This document shows positions 38,501-64,000 of a stretch of DNA of 64,000 bases, in pieces (positions within the stretch are counted from its first letter, which is position 1; every line of letters begins with the position of its first letter). The notes beneath the pieces are model-generated. The model searched no databases. It saw only the letters and a program-made list of their open reading frames with translations, and was not told the DNA's origin. Source of the stretch: Branchiostoma belcheri (lineage: Eukaryota; Chordata; Leptocardii; Amphioxiformes; Branchiostomatidae); contig NW_017803943.1 in assembly GCF_001625305.1 (NCBI RefSeq), forward strand, positions 669,709-733,708, written 5' to 3'. Both the position numbers and the translations under genes were made by a program.

Positions 38501-39482
38501 CTTGAACCACCTCTTAAACACTAACCATCCTCCTGACTCAGTACACAAATATTCCCAAAATGTCTGCTCCTAACGAAGCATGCCCATGAATTCCTAGTTA
38601 GCACGTCGTTTAGGACTTGGCTGTATGCTTGCTCTCTCTCTCTCTTATTATGCAGTTCTCTGTTCTATTTTTGCCGGGCACAGAAGTACCATTTTGTTTT
38701 AGAGGTTTTGCCGAAGCCCTATGCTTATGAATCTGAATATTGTTTGCACCTGAACATTCGCATGCCTTGCTCGTCACAGCCAAACTTTTTCACTAGCAAA
38801 TAAGCACTGAATTAAATCGAATGCCACGTAAAAACTCCCATCTCTAATAGAAAAACAAGTACTGGAAGTCTAGCTCAGTATCAAATCATTGCACAGGGTA
38901 CACATGGCAATTTCGAGGGATAAACCGCATGTAACAGAATAAACCGTGTAAAAAATCATTACAAAACACAAGGAAATAAACCTCTCTTTGTTTCGCAGCT
39001 TGATTAAGGTTCCTTGGTCAAGGGATCGTAAAGGATGACATTTATTAACATAACAGAATTAAAAGCGTGGTACAACCACCCAGGTGCCTGTGACCCGCCA
39101 AATACATAATAACATGTCTAAACGATCCGTCAACCTATGTGCGTTTGGATTCCAAAGAATGCTGTTGTGTAAGCTAATTTCTGGTTGTCTGGTTTATTAT
39201 TTAGACCAATGTATGTCAAATTTCTGTTTCCCCTCCCAGACTGACCCTGACCAGGAATACGGCCCGTCAGAGAGTGATGGTTCCCAGACCTACCAGCACC
39301 ACCCGCACGAGTGGCGCATCCATCCGGACCGGGAAACGTCCTATTCCGGAGGCCACAGCAGAGAGATGGTGGACTTGACGGAATCCGGAAGCACTTCAGA
39401 CTACGGTGGCAGTGCCCTGAACGGCACAGATTCCGGAAAGGAGAGTGTCCAGAGCTGGGCCGAGACGATCAAAGTGAGATGA
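35270..39482 (+). CDS. SH3-domain protein, C-terminal exons (partial)
   Basis: Three exons join in frame: 35270-35506 (enters phase 1, leaves phase 1), 38292-38398 (leaves phase 0) and 39240-39482, ending at TGA 39480-39482. Together they encode about 195 residues. The first exon carries a full SH3 domain with the ALYDY motif, an acidic RT loop (EEGEL), the WWYGR tryptophan pair and the FPANYVEV end that builds the proline-rich ligand pocket. The tail is acidic, serine-rich and low in complexity, without another domain. SH3 proteins act as cytoplasmic adaptors binding PxxP ligands. I cannot name the family: many adaptor families share this SH3 pattern, and the N-terminal part lies outside what I can find. 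The last codons before the stop (ATC AAA then GTGAGA) also look like a splice donor, so a longer isoform is possible. Confidence 0.75.
37799..37917. repeat. Short tandem duplication in SH3-gene intron
   Basis: The block ATTTTCTCATAGTTTATTTT ... TAATTTAAAAGCCTC occurs twice, about 71 bp apart, with small differences. It has no apparent function. Confidence 0.75.
38292..38398 (+). CDS. SH3 gene exon: acidic linker
   Basis: The acceptor is TTTCCTCCCAG and the donor ATG|GTGAGG. It reads GDLEVEPPGQEWNPVF and continues acidic, with no domain. The GC-rich third positions resemble the SH3 exon rather than the surrounding AT-rich DNA, which supports coding. Confidence 0.75.
39240..39482 (+). CDS. SH3 gene last exon: Ser/Gly-rich tail
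   Basis: The acceptor is CTGTTTCCCCTCCCAG. The frame encodes an acidic and serine-rich tail (for example ESGSTSDYGGSALNG) ending SWAETIKVR and TGA. It is entered in phase 0, matching the donor at 38398. Confidence 0.75.
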   Translation, partial: TDPDQEYGPSESDGSQTYQHHPHEWRIHPDRETSYSGGHSREMVDLTESGSTSDYGGSALNGTDSGKESVQSWAETIKVR

Positions 39483-40064
39483 CGGCCGTATTCCAAAACT
39501 TGATGCAGACGGCATGGACACAATATGTCAAGTGAAGAGAATGCGCATTTGACGACTGATGCCATATTTCGTCCGCTCGCATTACCCTGATCAGCGAGGT
39601 CGTTAAGACAATGGGTCGCCTCTCCGGTCAGTTTGATGCATCAGATTACGGCACTTTCCAAGATGCCTTTCGCCAGGTTTTTGAAATGACTCACGGTCAC
39701 GCATATGCAATGTTGCCGCAGCAGCACTGGTAAAGAAGATGCCAATCTATTAATTCCGACGGACGCAACGGGCGGCTCCGACATGCCGAGAAATACGCAA
39801 GGACCGTATGATCATTGGTGTTCTCTTGTTGTGGTGCCCTCACTTCAAAGCTTAAAGATACGGGCAAACTGGGTGTGAGAACCCATATAGACAGATGAAA
39901 CATTGTACAGGATTGGTTGGCAGCAAATGTTGAACTCTTCGGCAATATCTGAGCACTAACTACGACGTCTACAACACTTGCGTCTTCTGAAGGGTTATTG
40001 AGAAGTGCAGTTGACTGGGAGACGATCTGAGTATTTCATCTATACCAGATTAACAAGACTTCTG

Positions 40065-40659
40065 AAGCTAAGGTCCCAATTGGGAAAAGGGGCCCTGGCG
40101 GGTAGTTCCCGGGCTATTTTTAACACTTTCGGGCGGGACCCCGACGTGGCCCCGCGGGGCACCCTGCGGCTACCGGGCTATTTTTTTGCCCGTTGGGGCC
40201 CCGATAAGAATTTAATTCTGAGTTAAATTCTACCCGGGCACCGCTGACAAAAAGACGCCGTGACCTCATCGTGAGAACACCGAGAGGTACCCCTCCGGTT
40301 GCCGGCATTCCACCGGGACACATTTCTTACGTCACAGACCAGATGAACAGAATAAAGGTGTGTACTTCGTAAATCCGGGTAAAATGTGTGACCTCACAGA
40401 TCAAATGATCACAACAAATACGTGAATTCTGCATTACGTATAGGTCAGTACAAGACATCATCAGAGAATCTGCCGGGTGCCTGCCGGGTGCCTGCCGGAG
40501 ACCGACCAAAGAGGGTGACAAAATTTTTAACAAAATGCTACTGAAGGAAACTTTTAATTGTGACCACGGCAGCCGATGCCCGCTCGACTCCTGAACCCGG
40601 CCGGGGCCAGCCGGGGCTACATCCCCGACGGGCACCGGCGTAATTGGGACCTTAGCTTT
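40065..40659. mobile_element. GC-rich TIR element (non-autonomous DNA transposon)
   Basis: AAGCTAAGGTCCCAATT at the left end (from 40065) recurs inverted as AATTGGGACCTTAGCTT at the right end (to 40658). The interior is GC-rich, with direct repeats of TGCCGGGTGCC around 40480-40497 and no intact protein. I could not define a target-site duplication, so the superfamily is open. Confidence 0.75.
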
Positions 40660-43600
40660 AGTGGATAAAACAGGAAGGAAGCAGACACAGCATCAAAAGT
40701 AGTTATAGCCTGATCAGTGGTTGCTGCGAATGACAATGTGCCCGACTAACGAACATGCTGGCTACTCGGTCAACAGTGAAAACTTTTCTTGCAAAACTTG
40801 GCCGGAATTGAAGATCCTCGCAATGGACGTGTGCAGGCGACATGGTATATATATTCTTATAAAAGTATCCTTAGGCAGTTCTGGCAATCTTGACTTTCGT
40901 AACATTCTTGCTGATGCAATCAATAATGAGGACAACATCAATGAACTACATGTCTCTGTCAAAGCCAAATATTTGGCCACTATTTTGATGTACATGACAC
41001 TCTTGTACTTAGGGGTGGACCAGTTTATTTCCACGGGAGTGGGAACTGTTCAAAACAATTGAGCCATGCAGTGTATTTCCCTGGTACGATTTTGTATAAT
41101 TTCTATCCTTCAAACACAACAATACAAGTTCCTCTTTCAATCCCCAAGTCGAAATCAGCTGGTCTACCACTCACTGGATTATTACTTGTGATGGTTCTTC
41201 GGACGACGAAGGCCTAGGATTTCACCCTGTAAAACAACCGTCAAATCTGCCCCTGAAACGACAATAACCCGCATTTCATCGCCTGCAGAAAGTGCTCTTT
41301 AGATAGATGTCATGACGGACGAACGCTTTTTCCAGGGGGTGTAGTTTACAGCCGGTGTTGAGCGCCGTCCAGTAACGGCCAAGACTTAGCATAAATCACA
41401 GCTTGTTGGAAAATAGACTTAGCAATTTTGAAAACAAAAACGTTCAGAGATGATATGGGATGTTTGTAACATTGCAAATAGCCTTGATATACCAAGATGA
41501 GTCTACATTAGACATAGTTTAGTTTCTGCTAAGCGCCTGGGTTCAACGGAACAGTACAGACGCGCAAGACAGACGGTTTTAGTACAATATCGCAGGATGG
41601 TTACTGGATGTAATATTGAGATGTTTCTTACATGCTACTCTTTATCATTACAACAGCGTACCGGCAACATTTTGTATGAGTCAAAGAACGTAGGCAAGAC
41701 ATACTGCCGCTTTATACTTGATAATTATCCCCCGCCAATGTGTTGTTTAGAGTTCATAGATCCGGTAGGAACATTTTCCTTTCCCCAGGTATTGTGCCGT
41801 GAGAGATGCCGTTCTATCTTCCATGTATTACCGGCCTAGAATCAATGTTTACTACTACTGGATATTAAAGATATTGCATTAAACATAAAATGGTTATGCC
41901 TTTTTTTTCTACTACACAGCAATTTGGGGAATGTCAGTGGTTTAATTTTCTTCTTTTCGTTTGATTTCCATGGCATGGATGCTTAACTTGTATCCAAATA
42001 GGCGCCCAGCGGTTTGAAAGCATGTTCAACCTTTAGGGGCAATGACTGTATCTATGATTAAGAAACTTTTCAGTTTTACTTTGTGTGGTACACGACATGT
42101 CTGGCGCCTGACTGAAGATCAACTTCATTGTAAACTTGCAATATCAAAAAGGTCATGACATAATTTAACCAGCCAGTGTAACTAATCTTCGTGCAGGATA
42201 GTAAACGTCAACGTGCTGGAAACTATTCAGAAACTTCGTTAACCCGAAACAAAGCCGAGACAGGAGGATGGATTACGACTATACATTGGTAAAGGTTAGA
42301 CACCCAGGTTAAAAATTCAAGCTCTACTAATGGATTAATTACGGAGAATACTTCCGGACGTTTCGAGCGACATCCACCACTCTTCTTCGGCGTTATACAG
42401 TATACATATATATCGTACGAGTCTTTGATATGTTCAACCTTTTTTCCAGTAACGTTGCTCATAAGTGTTGAAACTTTCTGTTACTTAGTTAATTACGCAG
42501 AAGAAGAGTGGTGGATGTCACTCGAAACGTCCTGTCAGTACAGTAATCTCCGTAATTTATCCATCCAGCAGTAGAATTTGAATTTTCTATAATCACGACT
42601 GTACTCGTATTTACAAACATCCATACAATACTGTCGCCAAAGTTCAATAACGACATTGAAGAAGTTGTTAATTTCGCTGTTCGTTCACCGATTTATTGTC
42701 ATATTTGCCGTATTACGGGGAGGGGGGGGCAATCTGTACAATATCTTCAAATCGGAGCAGCTGTCATCATGAAAAGTTATGGACAATGTCTAAGGTCGTA
42801 CACGGTTTGCAAATTGCTGAAATGAAATGTCCAATGTAGTCTGAGTTTTATAGGCCTGGCTGATCACCAGTGTTCACCGTGGAGGGTATAAGGGTCGCCC
42901 CAAAGTTTATTACAAAACTTGGCCAGTGTTGAAATATACAGCGTAATTTGTTTCTTGGACCACATCCATGAAAGAGGTCCGCAGAATTATTCCTCGAGTA
43001 AAGCACTGGCGTGGTTCCATAGACATTTTGGATTAAATACAGTAAAGACATCACCTCAAATTTCCGTAGGTCACGTGCTCAAAGTAATGGAATAATCACT
43101 AATAATCACTCCTGTGGAAGGTTGACGGAAGAGCAACCGAAAAATTGAGATAAGCTGTTTTTGTTGTGTTAATCGAAAGTATAAAATTTCACTATGGAAT
43201 TTACCTACACAGATCAGCTTTCGTGCTAACACTGGGGGTTATTTGTGCCAGAGATAACAAGAAAGCCTCTGTTTTCGTAAATAGCCGCTACAATATATGT
43301 CTAAGCAGAAATCCCTGCCAGATGACAGTCACACATTCCTGTTGAGCAAGAGCAGATTTGAAACGTGACAAGACTGCAACAATTCTAACTAAACTCTCAA
43401 AATTGCTGCGCCGTCACCCATGCAAGGGTGGCGTCAGTGCCAGGATTCCACCAGGAAATTAAAGCACACACACATAGCCCAACTCTCCTGCGGTACTTAT
43501 GCCTAATGTATAGGTCTTTCACTCCACTAGAGACATCTCCCTGACACTCATCCCCCCATTTTCATCAGTGCTCGCTGACAACATTGCCTTTCAAGTCACG

Positions 43601-46600
43601 ATGAATACCTGAAGATATTACAGACCTGAGATAATTTGCACGCCGAGCTTATGCAAAGGACAGTCCGCACTTTGAAACTTGTGTGATCTATCCTCGTTAG
43701 CCATGGCTGTAAGACTGCGTATTAGGAATGACTGGTCGTGACAGTAACGATGTCGCAAGCTCTACACGAAATATTCATTATCCCATGCATCATTTGCTGA
43801 GTCAAGGTTCCAAGGAAGGAAGTATCGTCCGTCAAATAAATGTTATCTTTGTGTGACTGTAATGAAGTAAAACCGACCCATGAAGTACGGCTGACAGTCT
43901 TGCTTTTGGCAAGGATCATACATCAGAGTAGTAGGACCCAGGTGGGTTTAACTTGTTTTTCTGTGCCTGCATACATAACAGGTCTGTTCTGAGTCGAGTC
44001 GTGTTGAATTGTTACAACAAATAACCATCTCCGACTGTCACGCGGCCCGTTCCGGGCTATCAGCGGTTTTCGTTGTAGTTCAAACATTTTATTGGGGAGG
44101 GAGGGGGGGATATTATGCCTGTATTGTCTCAACAAATAACCAAATTATAATGATAGTCAAAGTAAAAAGTTCAACTTTTTACAACAAATACCAAGTTCGA
44201 CTGTTTTCAAACCCGTTTTCATATGTTGCCTCTATTTTCGTTGTAGTCAAATATTGTAGGGGCCAACGGGGGCTGAGAAAGAAGAATATGTTGAGAACAA
44301 ACTGTATAAAGTCGTCTGTGTTTGTGGAATAGTGTTCACATTCCGTGACGCAATGCTGTTTATTGTCTTACAATGACTTTAACAGTGTATGATAACAGCA
44401 AGCATGTGAATGTGGTTCGCTGTAATTTTGGCCACAAACTTAGCTTCGTGGTATTTCTTAGCTAAGTCGCCAGAGGACGCTCCTTACATGTGTGACTATG
44501 GAAATCGATAAATGTTGTCCACGATTGAATTTCTGTGTCCTATTTTCGGAGAGTCTTCCATGTTTGATCTGATTTAAAGCCCGAGACAAGTGATTATTCT
44601 CACGGTCCTTACAGCCTGTCTCACTGCTAATCAAAAAGTTTGTCAGGCAGAGCAAATCGCATCAAAACTTGGCGACCGGGAACGAAAACAAATTCTAAAA
44701 GGAATGCCGCAAAGTTTACACATGCCGCCATGCTTATTGCTTGCTCTTTCTGCTAGAGGATTAATTCTGATCACGTGAAAAATCGATCTATACCAGGAAT
44801 GGAACTCTCCAAGTACATCATGGGCTTTTTTAATCTATACTGAGAACTTTGCTGGCTTTGTTCCTCCTGAAACATGCAAGCCTCTCAGTCAGTGTGAGAG
44901 CCCCGCGTGAGAGCTCTCGTCTGATCTCTATAGCAACGAGAACTATGTTTAAACATCGTGACGTCATGAGTACGTGCTTGTCCAACGTGCGGGTTGCGTG
45001 AAAAAAAACTAAACATATGGGTTTGATATTCATAAGTTAACTTGGTGTATCTTATGAACATGGTGTATGTTTGCACCATAACAAATATTTGTGTCACTTC
45101 CGAGACTGAAACACAATTCGTCGCAGTCGTGTGAGTAAATTTAAAGTTTTTCGGTCGCCTCTAGGCTAAGGAAATACCTAATTCTACCAGCAGGTACGTG
45201 GAAGATTTCGCTTTAAGAAAATTTTGCCCTGGGCAAGTGGCGGATTGATTACTAATTTTGACGTCATGGCAATTTTGTGATTAATTGCTTTTCTAGTAAT
45301 TCTACATGCCAGTATTTAGTAGCCTGAAGACTGCGACAAAGCAACTGTAGTATTTACTCATATGTGAGAAACTTTAATAAGTGTATCATAGAAAACATTG
45401 AGCAAATTTTCTGTGTACTTCATGATCGTCTGTGCTTTTGTGCTTTGTCGGTTTTCCAAGAATAGCGGCTTTAGCCACGCCCACACTCACCTGTTGGGGG
45501 TCAAGGGTCATAAGAAGTAGGCCGCCCAAGGACGGGTGCACGGAAACTTCGACCGGATCGCAGCTACAATTTCCTTCGATTTTTCTCCATGTGCGGGCAC
45601 TGACGACTATATAGGAGGTAAGAACGGTTGTTGGGGTTTTGAGGTTTTAAAAGTAAAGTTTTCTCTATGTTCCGCTCACGAAAAGAGACATTTTATGTGT
45701 GCCAAAGTTGGTGACTACTTCGCCGGTCAACCGGCATACCACCACTCCTTATATTATGTTCTTAAAAATTGGTAAATGGTTGAAGAACTAGAGTATCTGT
45801 TATAATATAAGTTTGTAAATTGTGGACGTAGTATCGTGTTAAAATATTATGAGTGCCTATCACTGAACGCTGGAATCACCCGGCATTTCGTCACACCAAA
45901 AAATAGCCTCAACAAACACCTCGGTTTTTTCAAAAGTCTACTTCCTTGTATATTGGGGAGGGGGGTATGTGTATTCAAGACAATCCCCCAGTTCCTAGTA
46001 ACGAATATGACGTAAATTGTGGATTTGATTTAGCCGCTCCCACGGTCTACAATTGCAATGGGTTGGCCTCTACCAGGCAGCCTCTGGAAAAAGGCTAGAA
46101 AGTGGCCAATACTTAGTAGGCAGATAACATGCCAGGGAGGTTGTTGTGCTAAATGAGTACAAATTTTCTTTATTGAGATATGGAAAAAAAAAGATTAATT
46201 TTTACATTTGCCGCTCTGAAAACCTGTTGGGGCATGCCGTCTGTCTGTATGACTGCTGCCAAAGCCTGATAGAGGCTAAACAATGAGTGTGAAACACAGT
46301 ATTCTGTTAAATCAGTTTAATATTGTTTAGCCAGGTGAACATTAGGTCTTGAGTCTAGACTGTACGACTGTGGCCGTTTTTTTTAGGTAAATCTTAACTA
46401 GAAGCTTGAAAAACAAAGTTCTGTAACGTCATATAATACCCCTACACTTATAGATAGTGAAATAAGTGGCATTTAAAACTTAAGCACAACCTGTATTTGA
46501 CTCACAGATCCAGAGTTCAAAGCTATATGACATGATGCCACCCGTTGTCAGTGTTGTTTTCACCTTATAGACTAAAGAACATGGAACAAGATCGGACTGA

Positions 46601-47619
46601 AATTCATAGTCTGTTTACACTTGTCGTAACCAAGCGTGAAATAGTGGATTCCAAAAGTGATGTGCTCATTTGTATGAGTTTTTAAATAAGCACCTACTAC
46701 TAATGAGGCCTTGACACAAAGCGTCTCACGCAACCAATGAATTAAAGGCTTTGACCATTCCACCCCAGTAGTTTTTCTTAACAATGATCAAAAAGCCTTA
46801 AGTAGAACTCCGGAAAAACCTTCACGGGGTATGGGTAAATCCTGCTGAGGATGTTGTCAGTCCCCGACGGGCATTGGGCAGTTTGTAATGTTATGGAAAC
46901 GTATAATGAAATTAAGTACCCAATCAATCCTTAGGTTTTTTGTACTAATTTATAATGCTTAGATTCAGTACCTTGTACAGTTTCTAATGCTTTATGAGTG
47001 AGTTTTCTGTGATGAAACATAGACGGTCATTGTGGTTTCACAAGGGTGACCATAGCATAAATTGTCAGCAGGATGTCATATTTAGAAAAAGCCCCCCAAA
47101 ATTTGGGTTACGCATAGGTGCAGTACGTTTTACTGATGTGCTGGTGACAGTTGATCCAGACTGTTTGTTGTTATGTGAGTCACCTGTATCCTCCCACAGG
47201 AAGGAAGGACATGTTTGCCTCCAGGTAAAAAGAAACAGGTCAGACAAATATTTCTGGTTAATCCTGTGGGACTGCAGAGTCAACAAGCTTTGTTGGTGTC
47301 TGTCTAGGGGGCTTTAGGATATTTGCAGTGACATTAATAGAAAGACGACTCTAACACTATAGGAAGGCACCACTATTGTCATGAGTTCTCGTGATGTTTG
47401 CTTGATAAAACTTCTGTTAATTGCATATAAATCAAGTCACAGGTGGTCACACTGTTTTGTCTTATAAAATCTGGCTGTCATGGCAATTGTTTTTTTAACC
47501 GATAACTAACACTAATTAATTCCCTTCTTGTGGATTTGATGATACAGTAATTACAGATTGTACATGTTTATGTCCATAGGCTGAGAGTAAATGACAATTT
47601 GGGAGCTCAGGTGACCACA
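40660..47619. other. Intergenic region, no gene recognised
   Basis: Between the SH3 gene and the phosphatase I find no exon I can support. A 113-codon open frame at 40721-41062 has no domain. The region contains one foldback repeat (42311-42587). The phosphatase promoter and any 5' untranslated exon should lie towards the right end, but I see no distinctive element. Confidence 0.5.
42311..42587. repeat. Inverted repeat, ~90-bp arms, foldback element
   Basis: The left arm (42311-42398) matches the right arm (42491-42587) in reverse complement, including GACATCCACCACTCTTCTTC on the left and GAAGAAGAGTGGTGGATGTC on the right, plus the adjoining CGTTTCGAG/CTCGAAACG and TAATTACGGAG/CTCCGTAATTTA words. 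The spacer is about 90 bp. It is probably a MITE or foldback transposon. Confidence 0.8.
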
Positions 47620-62460
<14,841 letters not shown>

Positions 62461-63777
62461 AGCGGACAGGTATTTACAGCTACACAAGCATCTATACTGG
62501 ACAACACCTGAAGCCTCAACCAAGCATTGGGAGCACAGCGTGAAAGAGTAGAAATTGGCCAAATAGATGAACTGCCAGGGGAGTTGTTCCATCCTAATGG
62601 GAGCGGCAAACTGTTCTCTAACGCAGACCAACTCCCCTGGCATTTCAGCCGCTTCCCGAAGCCTGGCAGATGCTAGACAACACTGGCAACTGGAAATCAC
62701 TGAAGATTGAAAAACTTTGGAGAAGATTTTTAATGACCCATCATTCTATGCAAAATTCCTGCATAATGGACAGGAGAATCTTATATATATATATATGCAT
62801 CACTAAGTCTTTATATACAAGTAATCTGTAAATTGTCTTTATATCAGTAACAATTAACATTTAAGATTACCCAAATATTTACATGAACAGGCATTTTAAA
62901 GTACAAGAAAGCATTAAGTACTCAAAAAGTTAGATCAATTTTATATACTGATGTATATACTTAATACTTATAATGTATTTTTTTTAGATAAAAGTGAAAT
63001 AATCATTGTATGCACTTACAATGTTAGTCTGCACACACCTTTGCAGGATTCAAGGATTGAGTGCTTTCAATATAGGAAAGGATCTGATTTATAAGATGTA
63101 TATACTGTCTTTTAATTCATACAATCGTGATCATGTAGACAAAGAGTTAGAGCAGCTAACTTGGTTTTAGTGTGCAATAGGATTTAATAATTCAATTTGA
63201 TAAATCACTCTATTGTACATGTATTGGAGAAGTATGGAATGATTACAACAAATGCAATCCTTACTAATGGCAATGTAAATTATGTGATTTTAGACAAACA
63301 ACTGTTACACTTACCACAGACAAAGTTTTAATGTTAGAGGTTTCAAGAATTTGTATAGTAAGTAAAAGATGATGCCAAAACAAGCTACAGACTACCAATA
63401 TGTTGTGTTTTTGTAAAAAGGTATTCATTCCTTTAAAGGCATTTAATGCAATTTCTGGGTGGCAAAACTGGATTTTCAAAGTCAATTTTCTGGTCCTGAT
63501 ACTAATTTTTTTTTTTAAGCAAAAAAATGCGATGTTGCTGATGTAAAATGTTCGCCTGTTTTGTATAGTAGGCTGGTTCTAGCTATGGGCTGTACCGAAA
63601 AGATAAAGAGGCACCTCACATAACTTTTTCTTAGGCTATTTCATACACTTCAGGTTGTGCTATGAAATGGCAGTAAATGTTGATATCATCCAGCATTTCC
63701 TCATCCAGCATTTGTTTTTGCCGCCCTGAAATTTCACTGGATGCCAGATAACAAATAACAGCAATAACTTGGTGTGT
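62461..63777. other. RPTP 3' UTR / convergent intergenic region
   Basis: The stop at 62458-62460 is followed by AT-rich sequence without a gene. I found no canonical AATAAA close downstream. From about 63430 it is repeat family C. The phosphatase and the minus-strand NADAR gene converge here with 1.3 kb between their stop codons. Confidence 0.6.
63430..63745 (+). repeat. Interspersed repeat family C, 3'-flank copy
   Basis: It shares blocks, inverted, with 57810-58035. Its right part (from about 63660, ending CCCTGAAATTTCACTGGATGCC) matches, inverted, copies at about 14535-14650, 21043-21150 and 51765-51870 (CATCCAGTGAAGTTTCAGGG-type ends). Confidence 0.7.
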
Positions 63778-64000
63778 TCAAGTCTGGTCATCACTGTTGG
63801 ACTCCTCAGAGCTCCCTGACCCCTCAGCGATCAGCTCGTCCCTCAGCTCTGTCAGGATGGCTCCCAGCAGGTTCTGTCCCCGCCAGGTCGCCCGGTTATG
63901 TGCCTTCACGTTCTTTGCAGACAGCCCGATGCCCCACTTTCTGTCCCTGGGGCTGGCCTCCACCAGGGTGGTACCTTTTGTCGCCAGCAGTGCCTCCCGT
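63778..64000 (-). CDS. NADAR-domain protein, C-terminal end (partial)
   Basis: On the minus strand the frame enters at the window edge and reads REALLATKGTTLVEASPRDR, then KWGIGLSAK, then ATWRGQNLLGAILTELRDEL, an acidic tail, and TGA at 63780-63778. The patterns EASPRDRKWGIGL and W-G-N-LG are the signature of the NADAR (YbiA/DUF1768) family, which acts on ADP-ribose or riboflavin-pathway N-glycosides. Only about the last 73 residues are in the window. The Glu and Trp of the motif are intact. The gene runs tail-to-tail with the phosphatase. Substrate and partners cannot be judged from this part. Confidence 0.85.
   Translation of the reverse strand, partial: REALLATKGTTLVEASPRDRKWGIGLSAKNVKAHNRATWRGQNLLGAILTELRDELIAEGSGSSEESNSDDQT

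Noticed and set aside
39480..47619. SH3 exons as the 5' part of the phosphatase gene
   Set aside because: The phosphatase has its own start codon with a signal peptide at 47620, and the SH3 frame ends in a stop. An SH3 domain before a signal peptide makes no topological sense.

Overview
This is a eukaryotic, metazoan window: genes are split into small exons with GT-AG introns, and the intergenic DNA is dense in retrotransposon fragments, MITE-like elements and tRNA-derived SINE-like sequences. The protein architecture (a receptor tyrosine phosphatase with PAN, EGF, Ig and FN3 modules), the compact introns and signs of strong heterozygosity fit an invertebrate deuterostome, most likely a cephalochordate (amphioxus). 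The species call is inference.

Layout. Positions 1-13.1 kb hold no gene I can recognise, only repeats: a TC microsatellite, copies of an interspersed family, a 354-bp tandem duplication, a long hairpin and a small TIR element. Positions 13.1-21.4 kb are a repeat complex: a degenerate repeat present twice, a broken non-LTR retrotransposon, and about 4.4 kb of ~90-bp satellite carrying several nested insertions. Positions 22.7-33.1 kb are one ~4.3-kb segment present twice in tandem, with a 20-N assembly gap exactly between the copies. The second copy carries an extra 1.69-kb 5'-truncated LINE. This looks more like two haplotypes placed end to end than a biological duplication.

Three protein-coding loci are supported. 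(1) The C-terminal exons of an unidentified SH3-domain protein lie at 35.27-39.48 kb (+). (2) A complete 34-exon receptor-type tyrosine phosphatase lies at 47.62-62.46 kb (+). (3) The C-terminal end of a NADAR-domain protein runs off the right edge on the minus strand (63.78-64.0 kb), tail-to-tail with the phosphatase.

The phosphatase is the main find. Its cytoplasmic half is an R4-type (PTPRA/PTPRE-like) tandem phosphatase: active-looking D1, WPE-type D2 and a C-terminal YANF motif. Its ectodomain is a mosaic: signal peptide, two PAN/apple modules, EGF, calcium-type EGF, Ig and about five FN3 modules, with a basic RRKR site before the membrane. Vertebrate PTPRA and PTPRE have short ectodomains without such modules. 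Each ectodomain module is bounded by phase-1 introns, the signature of exon shuffling. The exon model totals 4,949 nt, one short of a multiple of three, because one base is missing in an A-run in D1. That is either an assembly error or a real frameshift.
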